Origin: Neocallimastix lanati (nom. inval.) | Taxonomy: Eukaryota > Neocallimastigomycota > Neocallimastigomycetes > Neocallimastigales > Neocallimastigaceae | Length of the DNA stretch: 45,000 bases | NCBI GenBank assembly: GCA_016946835.1 | Contig: JACVTC010000003.1 | Span: 3,287,501 to 3,332,500, forward strand | Direction of reading: 5' to 3' | Shown here: piece by piece, positions 27,873 to 43,705 of the stretch | Layout of the letters: each line of letters begins with the position of its first letter | Numbering within the stretch: the stretch's first letter is position 1 | Notes under the pieces: model-generated | Database searches by the model: none | Told to the model about the DNA's origin: nothing | The model's input: the letters and a program-made list of their open reading frames with translations, nothing else | Program-made: the position numbers and the translations under genes

Positions 27873-29428
27873 AAAAAAAATATAGTAAAAAATTATTTCA
27901 TATTAATTTTTATATTGTATAATTAAAAAAACAAAACAACGATAACAAAACTAAACAAATCAAAAAACAAACCCAAAAACAAAAAAAACAAAAAATAAAA
28001 AAATAAAAAACAAAAAAAAAAAAAAAAACTAAAAAAAAACAAAAAAAAAAAAAAAATAAAACACTCACACAAAAAAGAAAAAACAAAGCCAACAAAACCA
28101 ACAACAACAAATAAAAAAAAATAATAATAATATATTGATTATTATAATTATAGAAATTTTTCTGGTATATATATATTTTAGAAAAAAATTGAATCCTACA
28201 AAATCATTATTTTTTAATTCTTTTAATTATATATATATTTGAAAAAGATACTAATTTTTTTTTTTTTTTTTTTTTAAATCTTTTTATTAAAAAAAAAAAA
28301 AAAAAAAAAAAAAGTTACTATAATCATATTATTTTAATAAACTTAAATAATAATAAATTATTTAATATTAACACATTGATATATATATATATATATATAT
28401 AAAACTAAATATGTTTTTTTGGCATAACAAGAAAACATTGAAATATTTAAGTTTATAATAGTTATTATTAAATAAATACATTTCCTACAATAACATATTA
28501 TAAAAAATTTTTATATATTATTAAAAAAAATATAGAAAAAAAAATATATATATAAATTAAAAAAATATTAAAACTAAAATCAAAAGTAATAAATTATATA
28601 TATTTTTGTTAATTTCTTTTTTTTTTTTTTTTTTCCTTTAAATTTTTATTTTTAATAATGTAATTAAACTTCTATTCATATTATCTAAATAAAAAATAAA
28701 AATAAAAAAAATATAATATATACAAAGATTTAGAATATCTTATAAAATTAAATTTATTTTCTTCACTCTTTCACTCTTTCAACTGGATAGATTAATATAT
28801 TTGATCTAATGTAATAATACTAATTTTTTTTTTTTTTACTATTTGTTATATGTAAATATGTATAATTAAATTGTAACTATATTTTAAAGGATGTTTTAAA
28901 TAATTATTATATAGTGATAAATTTCTTTTATTGTATATTTAAAACAGGAAAATAATTAAATTTTTATATTTAAAAATTATATTTTATGACTATAAGATAA
29001 TTCAAATAACAGTAGCTATAATATATATATATATAATTATGAATATAAAATATTTTGAATTTGACATAAAAATATGTACAACATGAATTACATGGATGGT
29101 TGGATAAAATTTACCAATTTTTTTTTTTCTATAGGAATACTAATATGGAGAATATTATTTATTTAATAATATATAGATATTTTATATTTGTGTTATTATT
29201 TTCATATAAAAAATTTAAATTATTTGAGTTTACTTAATTTTTTGTTTAATAAAAAAAAAAAAATTTTTTTAAACTGTATTAAATATTTTTTTTTTTTTAT
29301 CAATAGAAGAAAAAAAAAAATAAAAATTTAAAATCATAAATTATATTATAATATATATTTATATTTTCTTTTCACTCATTTTATTTCCTTTTGTTTGTAT
29401 GTGATTAATTAGTGTATTGGAAAAAAAA
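27873..29428. other. intergenic between G-alpha and kinesin-9 genes
   Basis: The 3' flank of G-alpha (27873-28110) is A-rich with regularly spaced C (AAAAACAAAA patterns). The rest is TA- and homopolymer-rich. The 5' flank of the kinesin gene is short and T-rich, with AAAAATG at its start. No gene is seen. Confidence 0.7.
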
Positions 29429-29978
29429 ATGAAATCAAAACATGTAAAAGTTGTTGTTAGAACCAGACCAACATCTGATTTTGCAAATGATATCTTAAAA
29501 ATTAGTCCAGAAACTAATGTAATAGATTTGAAACTCTGTTGACATTTAATTATTTCATATATAAATTAAAATTTATCAAAAAAGATATATTTTTAATATT
29601 AATAAAAAATATAACAATAATGTACTATATATATATATATGTTTTCTATTATATATGTTATTTTTTTTTTTTTTTTTTTTTTTTGATATTGAATTTAATA
29701 ATTTAGTCAATTCATATTCATATTCCAAAGAATTCGGAAAGTGGATTTATTAATAATCAACAGGAGGATTGGGATTTTAAATTTGATCAAATATTACATA
29801 ATGCATCTCAGGAGTGTATATATGATGAATGTGGTGTACCAATTTTAAAATCATTAATTGATGGTTATAATGGTATTGATTGTTTTCATTAAATAAACAA
29901 ACCAACATATTCAATCAAAAAATTCTTTATTCATTTATTTAATTTAAACAATTCCTTTATTGCTTCTTTTTATATTTA

Positions 29979-30064
<86 letters not shown>

Positions 30065-32477
30065 TAAATAATCAATTATCTATGATTTTTTAATATAATA
30101 TAAACTATAATAATTATGATTAAAAGGAACAATTTTGGTAATTAATAATATTAATATATTGATTATAAGTTATAAATATTAGATATTTTATATTAAATAA
30201 ATGAAATATAAATAAATGAAATATATATATATATATATATATGTATATTTATTTTAATTAATAATTATATATATATTTATATGTAACTTTTTTTTTTTCA
30301 TTATTTCAAAAAAAAAAAAAAAAAAAAAAGGCATATGGACAAACTGGTGCAGGAAAGACATATACTATGACAGGAACTACGGAAAACTATGTTCATAGAG
30401 GATTAATTCCCAGAATTATATCTCAATTATATAAAGAAATTGCAAACAAAACACAAATGGCAATTACTGTTAGAATAAGTTATTTAGAAATATATAACGA
30501 GCAAATGTATGATTTGTTATCATCATTGAATGATGATGATACTTATCATGGTGCATTAAAAATTATTGATGAAAATATTGGTATATATATATATATATAT
30601 ATAAATATATATATTATTAAATCTTTAAAATTATTTTCATTCATAATTTTATGATAATTTAATTCCAACAATTAATATAATCATTATATTTCATTTTGTG
30701 TATATTAATAAAACGAAATAAATCTATACAAAATATAAAATGCAATAAATTTATTATGTTTTTTTATTTAAAAAAAAAAGGACCATCACTTGTAAAAAAT
30801 TTATCTTTACAAATAGCTAATACCGAAGAAGAAGCATTAAATTTATTATTTGAAGGAGAAACAAATAGATCAATTTCAGAACATCAATTAAATAAAAATT
30901 CATCAAGGTAAATTAATATATTTTTAAATGTTAGATATAATATTACAAATTAATTAATATAATATAGATAAAAATAAATACTTCATTTCAAATTATGATT
31001 GAAAGAATCGATAATACCATAATAATAATAAAAATAAAAATTATTTTTTTCATTTCAATTATTCATTTTTTTTTTTTTTTTTGTTTTGAAATTTAAAATA
31101 TTTAATATATGAACAAATCTATCAATATATTAGATCTCATTGTATTTTCACTATATATCTTGAATCAAGATCAAGAGTTGAATCATCAGAAAAAGTTATT
31201 TATTCGAAATTAAATTTAGTTGATTTAGCTGGTTCTGAAAGACTTTCTAAAACCCAAACTTCTGGTGTTTCACTTCAGGAAGCTAAATGTAAATAAATAT
31301 CAATTATTTTCTGAATATATTTAGTTATGGACATAAATTTTTTTTTAATTAAAATATATATAATTATACCTATCTATAATATATATATATATAAATATAA
31401 AAATTTAGATATTAATAAATCGTTAACGTTTTTGGAACAAGTGATTATTGCGCTTTCTGATAAAAAAAGGTAAAAAAAAATAATTTACAATAAAATATAA
31501 ATAATTAATAAGATTATTGAAATATGTCAATATTTGATATGACATATAAATAAATTATATTAATAAATTTTATTATTAAATATTGTCAAAATAAATGAAA
31601 TTATTAGAGATCATATTCCATACCGTCAATCTAAATTAACTAATGTATTAAGAGATGCATTGGGTGGTAATTGTAATACACTTATGATTGCAAATATATG
31701 GGGTGTTAAGGAACATATAGAAGAAACTATTTCAACTTTAAGATTTGGTACAAGAATGATGTGTGTATCTAATACACCAGTCGTTAATGTGCAATATGAT
31801 CCAATGGTATATATATGTTATAATAATTTTTTAATTTTTTTTTTTATTTTTTATTTTTTTTTTTTTTTTTTTAAAATTTATATTATTGAAGTTATATAAA
31901 TTTATAAAAATAATATTAAAATTTCATATACTACACTTCATTTAATTTTATTATTTTAATTTTAACAACTATTAGGCTTTAATTAAGAAATATGAAAGAG
32001 AAATAAAAGAATTAAAACATGAATTATCAATGCATGATGTTTTAAATTCCAAGATAAATATACAATATGAACCTTACAATGATAATCAGAAATATGAATT
32101 GAGAAAACAAATCAAGTCTTATATAGAAAATGAAACTGAAGAAATACCGGTAAAAAAAAAATCATTTTTTTTTGTTAATTTATATATAAATTTATGGCTA
32201 TTTAAGTTTATGAATTTTCTAAATAATATTTATTTTTTTCTTTTTTTTATTATATAAAAATTAAAAAAAAAAAAAAAAAAAAAGATTATAAATGTAAGAC
32301 AAATAAAAGAAACATTTAATCAATTTAGAAAATTATATATAAATTTAGAAACTGAATTTGAAGAGAATTCTAAACTTCTTAAGCATAATGCCAATTTAAA
32401 TAATCAACAAAACAATGGAAATAACGATAATAACAAGCAGGAACATGAAAATAATTCGGTATAATAATAATAAATAA

Positions 32478-32549
<72 letters not shown>

Positions 32550-32573
32550 AATAATAAATAATAATAATAATAA

Positions 32574-32646
<73 letters not shown>

Positions 32647-32822
32647 GAGTAAATCAAATGCAGACAAAGATGATGGTGTAGGAGATATAGAAGGTGGAGG
32701 ATTTGGTATTGGTATAGTAAGTAAAATATAATTTTTTTTTGAAAAAACAAGAAAGAAAAAGAATAGTAAATTTTTAATAATTTAATGTTATTAAGACATA
32801 TTATTATATTAAATTTTTTATT

Positions 32823-32869
<47 letters not shown>

Positions 32870-33142
32870 ACAAAAATATAATAAAATAATAAAACAAAAA
32901 CACACAATACAACGCGAACACGCACACACACATATATATATATAAAATATAAATAATATATTTTATGCATATAGGCACCAAGTGGAAAGACAAGTAAAAA
33001 TTCAAAAGAAAAAAGTAAGAAAAAAGGATCCTCTAAATCAACTCCAGGTACTAATAATAATAATGATAAGGAAAAAACTGAAGAAAATATGGAATCAAGT
33101 AGTCAAATTATAAAATCAGATTCTACTACTAATAAAACCGAT

Positions 33143-33177
<35 letters not shown>

Positions 33178-34258
33178 TTAAACTATTGATATACATTATC
33201 TTTAAAATAAAATTATACTATAATTAATCTATATTCATATACAAATATATATATATATTTATATATTATTAACATAAATATAGGAGGCCAAATTACAAGA
33301 CTTGCCAATAATACAAAAAGTTTTAAATAAGGAAAATAGCAATTCCAATTTCGGAAGTCGAACTAATTTCAGTCCTCCTAATAGATCAGAAGAATTTGAA
33401 ATTTTCAAAAGAGGAAATGGTGCTGAAATGAATAAAATATTATCTGAAAATAAAGGTTTTTACCTTATCTTATTATAAATATATTAAATAAATATTAATG
33501 AATAATCTTGTTCTATTTTATCATTATATATATTAATATTAACAAATATTTAATTTAATTATTTATTTTATTTCATATTTCATAGCCATTCTTAAAGAAA
33601 AGAAAAAAACAGCTAAAAGTTATGCTGAAAATGTTAATAAAATCAAAGCTCAAATTGATGAATTAAGAGAAATTATAAATAAAAAGAAAAATGACAGAAG
33701 CTTTGAAACAAGTAATTTTTTTTTTTTAAAAATATATCTTAAATATGATTTATTAAATAATTACTTTATTCATTTATTATATATATTTGTTACAACTATT
33801 TCATATAATAAATGATTATTATTATTATTATTATTATTATTTTTATTTTCATTATAAATATTATACAAATAAAATGATATAAATATATATAAATAAATTT
33901 TAGCTAATACAAAAGAAGTATGGGATGAAGATGAATTCCATCTTATGCAACAAATGCAGATATTAAAACAACATTACAGAAGCAAATATGATAGCTTGAA
34001 AAGTTGTAGAGTAGAAGTTGAATATTGCTTAAGATTAGTTGACCAATGCCGACAAAAGTTAATGCAAGAATTTGAAGCTTGGTATGATTCCTTATATGGT
34101 TCACACATTGCTGAAAGTGAAGGAGTTGCAACAAAAATGAGTGTACGTAATTTAATAATATATATAACAATAATCAATAATAATCAATAATAATTAATAA
34201 TAATCAATAATAATCAATAATAATCAATAATAATCAATAATAATCAATAATAATCAAT

Positions 34259-34304
<46 letters not shown>

Positions 34305-34801
34305 TAATCAATAATAATAATAATAATAATAATCAATAATAATAAATAATAATCAATAATAATAAATAATAATAAATAATAATCAATAATAATAAATAAT
34401 AATCAATAATAATAAATAATAATCAATAATAATAAATAATAATCAATAATAATAAATAATAATCAATAATAATAAATAACAATAAATAATAATCAATAAT
34501 AATAAATATTATTAATATAATAATAATAATAATATTAATAAATAATAATAATGATAATCATAAATAGGAAACAAATTATATAATTATTTTGTATTACTAA
34601 TTTGTATATTAATATATTTATTTTATTTTAAATATTATTTTTATTTATTAAAGCAAAATAGTAGTGAACAAAATAAATTTAAACTAGATAAGATTAATCA
34701 AGATTCATTTACTTATTACAGAGCAAAGAAAAATGTTGATATGAAAAATATTAGAGTAAGTTTACTTTAACTAATTATTATCTATATTATATAAAAATTG
34801 A

Positions 34802-34837
<36 letters not shown>

Positions 34838-35016
34838 AAGAAAAGAATTATTTTTTGAAAGTTTAAAATTAATATAATCAAATTTTACAAATTTGTATTT
34901 TATATATAAATATATATATATATATATTTTTATTAATTTAGCAAACTATCTTAAGAGGAAGACATTCAAAAATACCACCAATACAAAGTTCCAAAACTAT
35001 ATCAACATTAACCTAA
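29429..35016 (+). CDS. KIF9: kinesin-9 family flagellar motor (KIF9-like)
   Basis: Seventeen exons: 29429-29518, 29707-29872, 30127-30137 (11 nt), 30331-30580, 30781-30907, 31134-31288, 31409-31469, 31608-31806, 31976-32149, 32285-32458, 32648-32716, 32975-33145, 33284-33455, 33586-33711, 33904-34142, 34654-34755, 34942-35016. They encode 786 aa, close to vertebrate KIF9. The N-terminal motor (~5-340) has P-loop GQTGAGKT (92-99), switch I NKNSSRSH (to 217) and switch II DLAGSE (245-250). Kinesin-9 hallmarks include HVKVVVRTRPTSDFA, NNQQEDW, LLFEGETNR and DALGGNCNT. A coiled neck follows, then an Asn/Ser/Lys-rich linker (exons 10-12), a coiled region (SENKAILKEKKKTAKSYA) and the C-terminal WDEDEF/VEYCLRLVDQCRQKL block. 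Kinesin-9 motors act in motile cilia (axoneme/central apparatus), so the host should make flagellated cells. Donors GTTTTT (exon 13) and GTATAT are weak but give the only joining frame. Confidence 0.93.
29982..30064. repeat. (TTA)n microsatellite in kinesin intron 2
   Basis: About 27 TTA units, ending 62 bp upstream of the 11-nt microexon. Confidence 0.88.
32475..32645. repeat. (AAAT)n/(AAT)n array filling kinesin intron 10
   Basis: The intron 32459-32647 consists almost entirely of AAAT blocks separated by AAT blocks. Its branch and acceptor region is made of the repeat, with acceptor AATAAG directly at the end of the AAT block. Confidence 0.88.
34165..34555. repeat. AATAATCAATAATAATA satellite in kinesin intron 15
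   Basis: A CAATAATAAT unit repeats throughout; between about 34350 and 34500 it settles into a regular period of about 24 bp (AATAATCAATAATAATAAAT). It accounts for most of the 511-bp intron, the longest in the gene. Confidence 0.85.
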
Positions 35017-35324
35017 AATATTTATTTATTCATAAAAATACATTCATAAAACATTTTCATATAATAATCATTTTATTTTTAATCCCTCTTTTTATTTTTA
35101 TTTTATTTTTTTTTTCTTTTTATTCTTTCAATATATTTTTATAAAGAAAAGAAATTATTAAATTTTTAATTAATTTGTTATAAATATGATTAGTATGTAA
35201 TTCAATTGTAGTATATGTTGGATTTTAAAATTGAAAAATTAGGAAATTTTTTTTGATTAATTAATAGATAAATAAATAAATAAAATATAAAATAAAATAA
35301 TATATAATATGTAATAAAGACAAC

Positions 35325-35327
<3 letters not shown>

Positions 35328-35383
<56 letters not shown>
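35328..35383. repeat. 56-nt poly(A) tract
   Basis: Fifty-six consecutive A followed by GCGCACATATT. It ties with the 16.05-kb T tract as the longest homopolymer in the window. Confidence 0.88.
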
Positions 35384-35384
<1 letters not shown>

Positions 35385-35796
35385 CGCACATATTAATATG
35401 TATATAAATCATAAAATAAACTATTAAAAATTAGAAATGTGCTTCTATAATAATAATAATAATAAATATAATAAAAACAATTATAATAATAATAATACAA
35501 TAATAAAAAAAAAAAAAAAATAATGGAATTGTTTAAATTTGGATATTAATCAGTGTATAATGTATAATCTGTTAAATTTTCTTAATTATTTATTAATATG
35601 TATCCAGTTTAAATATTGATTGTATACACTTACATTTACATAATAATATAAATAATGATTAATAATTTAAGAATAATAAGGTATTATTATTAAAGTTTAA
35701 TTATTTATAAAGAGGTTATATATATATTATATATAAAGGTTCATTTCAAATATAAGAATATCTTATATATTTTTAGGCTATAATATTTCTATTAAT

Positions 35797-35797
<1 letters not shown>

Positions 35798-35838
<41 letters not shown>

Positions 35839-35884
35839 TGATAATAATAATAATAATAATAATAATTGATAATAATAATAATTG

Positions 35885-35919
<35 letters not shown>

Positions 35920-35921
35920 TG

Positions 35922-35968
<47 letters not shown>

Positions 35969-35970
35969 TG

Positions 35971-36054
<84 letters not shown>
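35798..36054. repeat. AAT array punctuated by AATTGATAAT
   Basis: AAT blocks of 4-12 units are separated five times by ATTGAT, then an uninterrupted block of about 28 units follows. Confidence 0.88.
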
Positions 36055-36057
<3 letters not shown>

Positions 36058-36493
36058 GATGATGATATAGTTGAAATATATTAATTACTATAAGATAATT
36101 TTCTGATTGAATTTTCATCTCCCAGTAGGCGTTAAAATTAAAAAATTAATCTATTCATTATTTTTTTATTTTTTTTTTTTTTTTTGGATAATTCATTAAA
36201 TCAAAATATATATATATATATATATATAATATATTAATTAAAATAACATATTAAACATATTAATTTAATGATTTATTAATTACATGTTATTATCATCTTA
36301 TTATAATTCTTTATAACATATATAATTTTTTCAAATGAAAAAATATATAAAAAAAAAAATATTAAAAACATTTTTATTTGATTTAATGAACTTATCACAT
36401 TTATTTTAACCACATTTTAACTATTTTTTTATACTTTTTAATTAATAAGAAAAAAATTTTTTTTTTTTTTTTTTTTATAACTCAATTATTTTC

Positions 36494-36524
<31 letters not shown>

Positions 36525-36704
36525 ATTAAATTTAATATATCACTTTTTGCTTTTCTTTCCTTTTTATTCATTCAATAATAGTAATAATAATATTAAAAAT
36601 TTTTAATAGTAATAAAATTATTATTACTTATAAAAAGTTTTTTTAATTAAATATTTTTAAATAAATAAAATATATGAAAAGAAAATAATAAAAATTATAT
36701 AAAA

Positions 36705-38474
<1,770 letters not shown>

Positions 38475-39023
38475 ACAAAAAAAAAAAAAAAAAATTTTTT
38501 TTGTTTTGAGTATATATATACAAATTAATAATAAATATATATTTAAAAATATTTATTTTTAATTTATGAAAAATTAAAGTAAAAAAAAAAAAAAAAAAGA
38601 TTTTATTAGTTAATTGGTATATATTATATATAAATGAAATATAGATTAACAATATTTATTTTTTTATTTAAGATATAATAAGCAATAAAAAAAAAAAAAA
38701 AAAAAAAAATAAATTAAATTAAATTAATAGAAATAATAATGTAAAGTTAAATAAATACAACATCAACAACAACATATATATAATAGTTCAAGAAAAAAAA
38801 AAAAAACATAATATGGATATATATATTTTACTCATAGAAATTATTAAAATATAATAAAAAATAAAAATAAAAATAAACAAATTTTTAATATATAAATTCA
38901 AAAATTGTATATATTTATATTGGATGATATATATATATAAATCATTTTATTATTATTATTATTATTTTTTTTTTTTTTCAATAGTAAATATGAGATATAT
39001 AAATTTTTATTAAATATAAAAAT

Positions 39024-39055
<32 letters not shown>

Positions 39056-39484
39056 GTTAATAATACATAATGTTAACTATTTTAATAAAAGGAGTGGGAA
39101 AAATAATTACAAATTTTTTTTTTTTTTTTTTTTTTTTTATATGTATATTAATGGATTTTGGATATTAATTAAATGATATTAAAAATAAAGATTAGACTGA
39201 TTTCTAAACTAATTTTTTTTATTAAAGATTTTGGTATGATATTATTTCTATTTGAAGTAATAGAATTAAAAGATAATTACACATAAAGCTGTGATAACGG
39301 TGATTCTTTTTATTTACGGTTTGAATGTTTCATTGTATCATTCATTCATTCATTTTTTTTTTTTTTTTTTTTTTTTTATGTATAGACAGAAAACTCTAGA
39401 TTTAATTAACTTTTTTTTTTTTTTTTTTTTTTTTTTTATTTTTTTTATAGTCAATAAGATAGCATTCATTAATCTTAAGAATGT

Positions 39485-39521
<37 letters not shown>

Positions 39522-39869
39522 TACTATCAAAATTTATTTATATGATCATGGTGAAAACTCAAACTTTAAATGAAATATACTTAGAGATAGTAGAACAAAG
39601 ACCTTTTAAAAATACTTTTCAAAAAGTAGTTAGGGAATTCTAAATAATTCTTATATTCTAAAGCGTTTAAAATTCTCAATACACAGAAATAAACCAACTT
39701 ATTTCATATTTGTTTTTTTAAGTAAAATGATTAAAAAAACACACACAAATTAGTATCCCCGAAAAAAGAGTTATATTCATAAGTATTATATAGAATGGTG
39801 AGATTCTAAATACCTAAATACATAAAATTTCATAGAAATAGTATTAAAAAACAAAGCAAAACAAAGCAA

Positions 39870-39919
<50 letters not shown>

Positions 39920-40594
39920 CAAATAAATACCAAAAAACATTATTTAAATGCATAATAATATCTAATATAAATAGAGCTATAAGCATATATATATAATTCT
40001 TATCATCATAATAATTTATAATATTAAAAATTATATACAACATATACTATAATATCATTAATAGCAAAGATATATCAAATGTATATATATCAATATATTT
40101 TTATATATTTTTTTCCATGCTTTTTTTTTTTTTTTATAAATAAATTTATATTTTAATGATTATGTTATTTACTTGAATTGCTATTTATTTATTTATTTTT
40201 TATTTTTTATTTTTTATTTTTTTTTTTTTATTTTTTATTTTTTTTTTTTTTTAGATTAAATGCAGATATTTTTATTTATTTATGTGGTTAAATACATTAT
40301 TAATGTTATTTAAATAATTTTTATAATATTATATATAATTAATATATAATATTTATTTGTTTTTTGTTTTTATACTATCTAATAAAATTATTATTTATTA
40401 TAATTCTTAATTTTATAATTATTATTGTTATATTACTTTATTAATTAATATGGATGATAAATTATTTTAATATAACTAAAGGTTTAGGTTATAAACTCAT
40501 AAAAGTTAGTTTTTACTTTTTATTTTTTGATTCAAACAATGAAAACAATGTTGGATGATGTTATAGAAATGAAAAGGCAATCAATTTAAGAAAT
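38475..40594. other. convergent intergenic region between DAHP synthase and CYTH genes
   Basis: Both flanking genes end here, so it holds two 3' flanks. Poly(T)/poly(A) tracts are frequent (39015-39055, 39354-39377, 39485-39519). A more complex patch at 39540-39780 contains a small open frame (see findings) but no recognisable exon chain. Confidence 0.65.
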
Positions 40595-41860
40595 TTATTG
40601 ATCAATAGAACCCTTCATTAAATTGACAAATTTGTTATTTTTACTGTAAGTGTATGGAATATTACTATCGTTCATGAATTTTTCACTAGCATAATTAAAA
40701 AATATTTTTATAATTGATAATTTTACATTATACATATGATATATGAATAAATTTTAATGACAAGATTAATAATATATATTATTTAGCTTATTAGTATTAT
40801 TATATTTAATATATAATAAAATATTATAATTAAATAGTAATGAATTTATTTACAGAGATTCTTTAGCAATCTTAATTTCATCTTCTGGAACCTCTAATTC
40901 AATTTCAAAAGCTTTACCAAATGGAAACTAAGAGATAATATATATATATATATATATGTATAATAATTAATTATTTTGTTTTAAATATAACTGTGTATAT
41001 ATTATTCTTTAAAAATAAAAAAAAGAAAAATAGTTTTATAATATTTAATATATAGTATAGTATAATATATATATAATATATATATATATATTTTTTGTTT
41101 GTTTAAATTACTTCAGTTTCATCTAATTCTAAAGTCCATTTTTTGTTTTCAACAAATTCAATTTCGAACTTTCTTCTGTTAGTAGTAAATTGACCGATAA
41201 TTTCATATTTTGATTCGATAGGATGTTCTTTTAAAACTTTAGTAAGAAGATTTTGCCTATTTATCATTGAATTTTTATTCATATATATATATATATTTAT
41301 ATAAATTCATTTAGTTCATATATATATTAATGACATATGTATAATGTTTATATTGTATCATAAGTAGTGAATTATTATTATAATTATTATTATTATTTTT
41401 TTTTATAAAATAAACTATATTAAACAATTATTATTATTGCTAGTATTTACTTTAAACCTAATTCTGGAAGTTTAGAAGGATTAGCAACAATTTCTTCGAA
41501 TAAATCTTTTGGAATTTCTTCTTCAAACTATTAATAAATAAATTATAATATATATAGGTATATATATAGAATAAATATAAATGAAAAATAATTAATTTGA
41601 CATTTCAAGTAATTTTTCTTATATTTGAAGAAATATTTGTTAATTTTATTATATTTATAATATTAATTTATATATATTTATTTAAAAGAATGCTTTATTT
41701 TTATTATTTTTTTTTTTTTCTAAAAATTACTTCTTCTATTTTTGAGATTCCATTAGCTAATTTTGCATTTCCCTTTAAAGTGGTGAAATAAATATATTTA
41801 TCCTTTCTGAAAATTTTTCTGAATCTTAAAACATATCTTTTTTGGCTCCTAAAAAAATTG

Positions 41861-41927
<67 letters not shown>

Positions 41928-41944
41928 AGAGTATAGATAAATAC

Positions 41945-41978
<34 letters not shown>

Positions 41979-42188
41979 AGAAAAAATCTTAAAATACAAC
42001 TGTTATTAGATTTTTCTTTTATTTTTTTAAAAAATATTAATAGTGTTTTTTTGTTGAAAACATATATATATTATACTCTAGTAATTTTAATTTTTAAATT
42101 TAATGCTTTATAATATACAAATATATATATATAAAAGCAATATTTATATATATATATCATATTATTATTATAATTATTATTATTGTTA

Positions 42189-42220
<32 letters not shown>

Positions 42221-42389
42221 CGAAATATTTTTTTTAAAAAAAAGTATCGTACATTTCTCTTTTTTGACCATCCAAAAAAATATTGGTTTGATTATCGGTT
42301 TCCTTTAAGGTGAAACCTCTCTCAATTAATTTTTCTTGAACCTTTTGATAAGCTTCTTCGCTAATTCTAAGTTTAACTTCAGTTTCCAT
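40595..42389 (-). CDS. CYTH-domain / triphosphate tunnel metalloenzyme protein
   Basis: Six exons on the minus strand: 42253-42389, 41731-41848, 41451-41527, 41112-41256, 40854-40927, 40595-40685; 213 aa, typical of stand-alone CYTH proteins. The family hydrolyses triphosphate compounds (thiamine triphosphate, tripolyphosphate, or RNA 5'-triphosphate in relatives) inside a beta-barrel with a divalent metal. Visible tunnel motifs: ExExK at residues 2-6 (METEVKLRI), NIFLDG (36-41), LRFR (53-56), TTLKG (68-72), acidic EEFEEE (84-89), TNRRKFEIEF (136-145), WTLELDETEFPFG (151-163) and FEIELEV (166-172). The start at 42389 puts the ExExK strand at the N-terminus as usual; an upstream in-frame Met at 42419 would add ten basic residues. 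The LELDET...FEIELE end resembles plant and fungal members more than bacterial adenylate cyclase CyaB. Substrate is unknown. Confidence 0.88.
41865..41924. repeat. (AAT)n microsatellite in CYTH intron 1
   Basis: About 20 AAT units within the intron 41849-42252, near the exon-2 acceptor (minus strand). Confidence 0.88.
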
Positions 42390-43381
42390 CTTTCTTTTAT
42401 TAAAAAATTTCAATAACAAATTCCAAAATAAATTGTAGATGAAATGTGTTTTATAAAAAAAATAACAATAATAATAATAAAAAAAGATATAAATTAAACT
42501 AATCTATATACTAAGAAATTTTTAATATAGTATATATTTTATTATTTATTTAAATTTATATTATAAATATTTATATTTATATATATTTATATATTTAACA
42601 TTTTTAGTTTTAATTAATAAATTAATTGGATATAAAAAGAACAAAAAAAAAAAAAAAAAATTTTTTTATTTTTTTAAAAAATTATATTACACACATTTTA
42701 TTATATTTTTATAATAACCATTTTACGTTTATTAAATAGAATTTCAAAAGTCAAGTTATTATTCCAAATTTTATTTAATAATTTGAATTTATTTTTTTTA
42801 TTTATTTAGTTAAAATTAGTAAATATAATAAAATAATAGGCTTTACTGAAGACCATGATTAAAAGGTTAATTCATGGACAGATACAAGGCCAACATTTAA
42901 ATATCAATATATATATATATTTAATCTAAAAGTATTAAAAAAAAAAAAAAATTTACATTTTATTTTTTTCTTTTCTTTTCTTTTATTTTTATTTTTTTCT
43001 TTTATTTTATTTTTATTTTTTTTTTAAAAAATATATAAAAAGATATATATGTATTTATAAGTAATAAATTGTAAAAAAAGTATTTAATAATAAATTATTA
43101 ATGATTTGTTTAATTGAGTTTTAATATACATTGCTAAATATAAAAACAAACGAACAAAAAAAATTATATATATATTTGAAGTTAACAATTGTTATCTAAA
43201 TTAAATTTTGGATAGTATATTTAATTAAAAAATGAATAAATAAAAAAAAAAAAAAAGCAAATAATATAAAAAAAAAAATATTATTAAAACTACAAAATTA
43301 ATTTTCATTACAAAATTTATTAAAAATATTAAAATCTTTTATATATATATATATATATATTTTAATAAATAATCTTTTTAA
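42390..43381. other. intergenic between CYTH and CCDC113 genes
   Basis: Same-strand spacer holding the CYTH 5' flank and the CCDC113 3' flank. Homopolymers, TTTTC repeats (42968-43000) and TA runs only. No gene is seen. Confidence 0.7.
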
Positions 43382-43666
43382 TTAATCTGATTCAGCCATA
43401 GATTTCTTTTGTGAATTCTTAATTTGATTCCATATTTTTCTAATTCTAAAAATTAATAATAAGAAATAATAAAAAAAAAAAAAAAAAAAGACAATAAAAT
43501 ATATTTAATATTGATATATATATTCATAAAAGAAAAATTAAACCATTTATAAAATATAAAATAAAGAATAAAAATAAGGTATTACCTTTTCAGGGCCATC
43601 TCTGCAATTTCTACCTTTATCTTCCAATTCTTTAATTTCTTTTGTAATTCATTCTGTTCAATCTTA

Positions 43667-43705
<39 letters not shown>

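Larger units (their letters stand above)
35017..36704. other. intergenic between kinesin-9 and DAHP synthase genes
   Basis: Holds a 56-nt poly(A) run (35328-35383) and an AAT satellite (35798-36054). The 3' flank of the kinesin gene is T-rich and the 5' flank of the DAHP synthase gene is A-rich. No gene is seen; frames on the minus strand are Leu/Ile/Tyr strings from the AAT array. Confidence 0.7.

Noticed and set aside
32379-33005. 208-codon minus-strand frame opposite the kinesin gene
   Set aside because: It crosses introns and repeats antisense to well-supported kinesin exons; composition follows the AAAT repeat.
41597-41946. Frames on both strands around CYTH exon 2
   Set aside because: Shadows or read-throughs of the true exon 41731-41848 into intron repeats.
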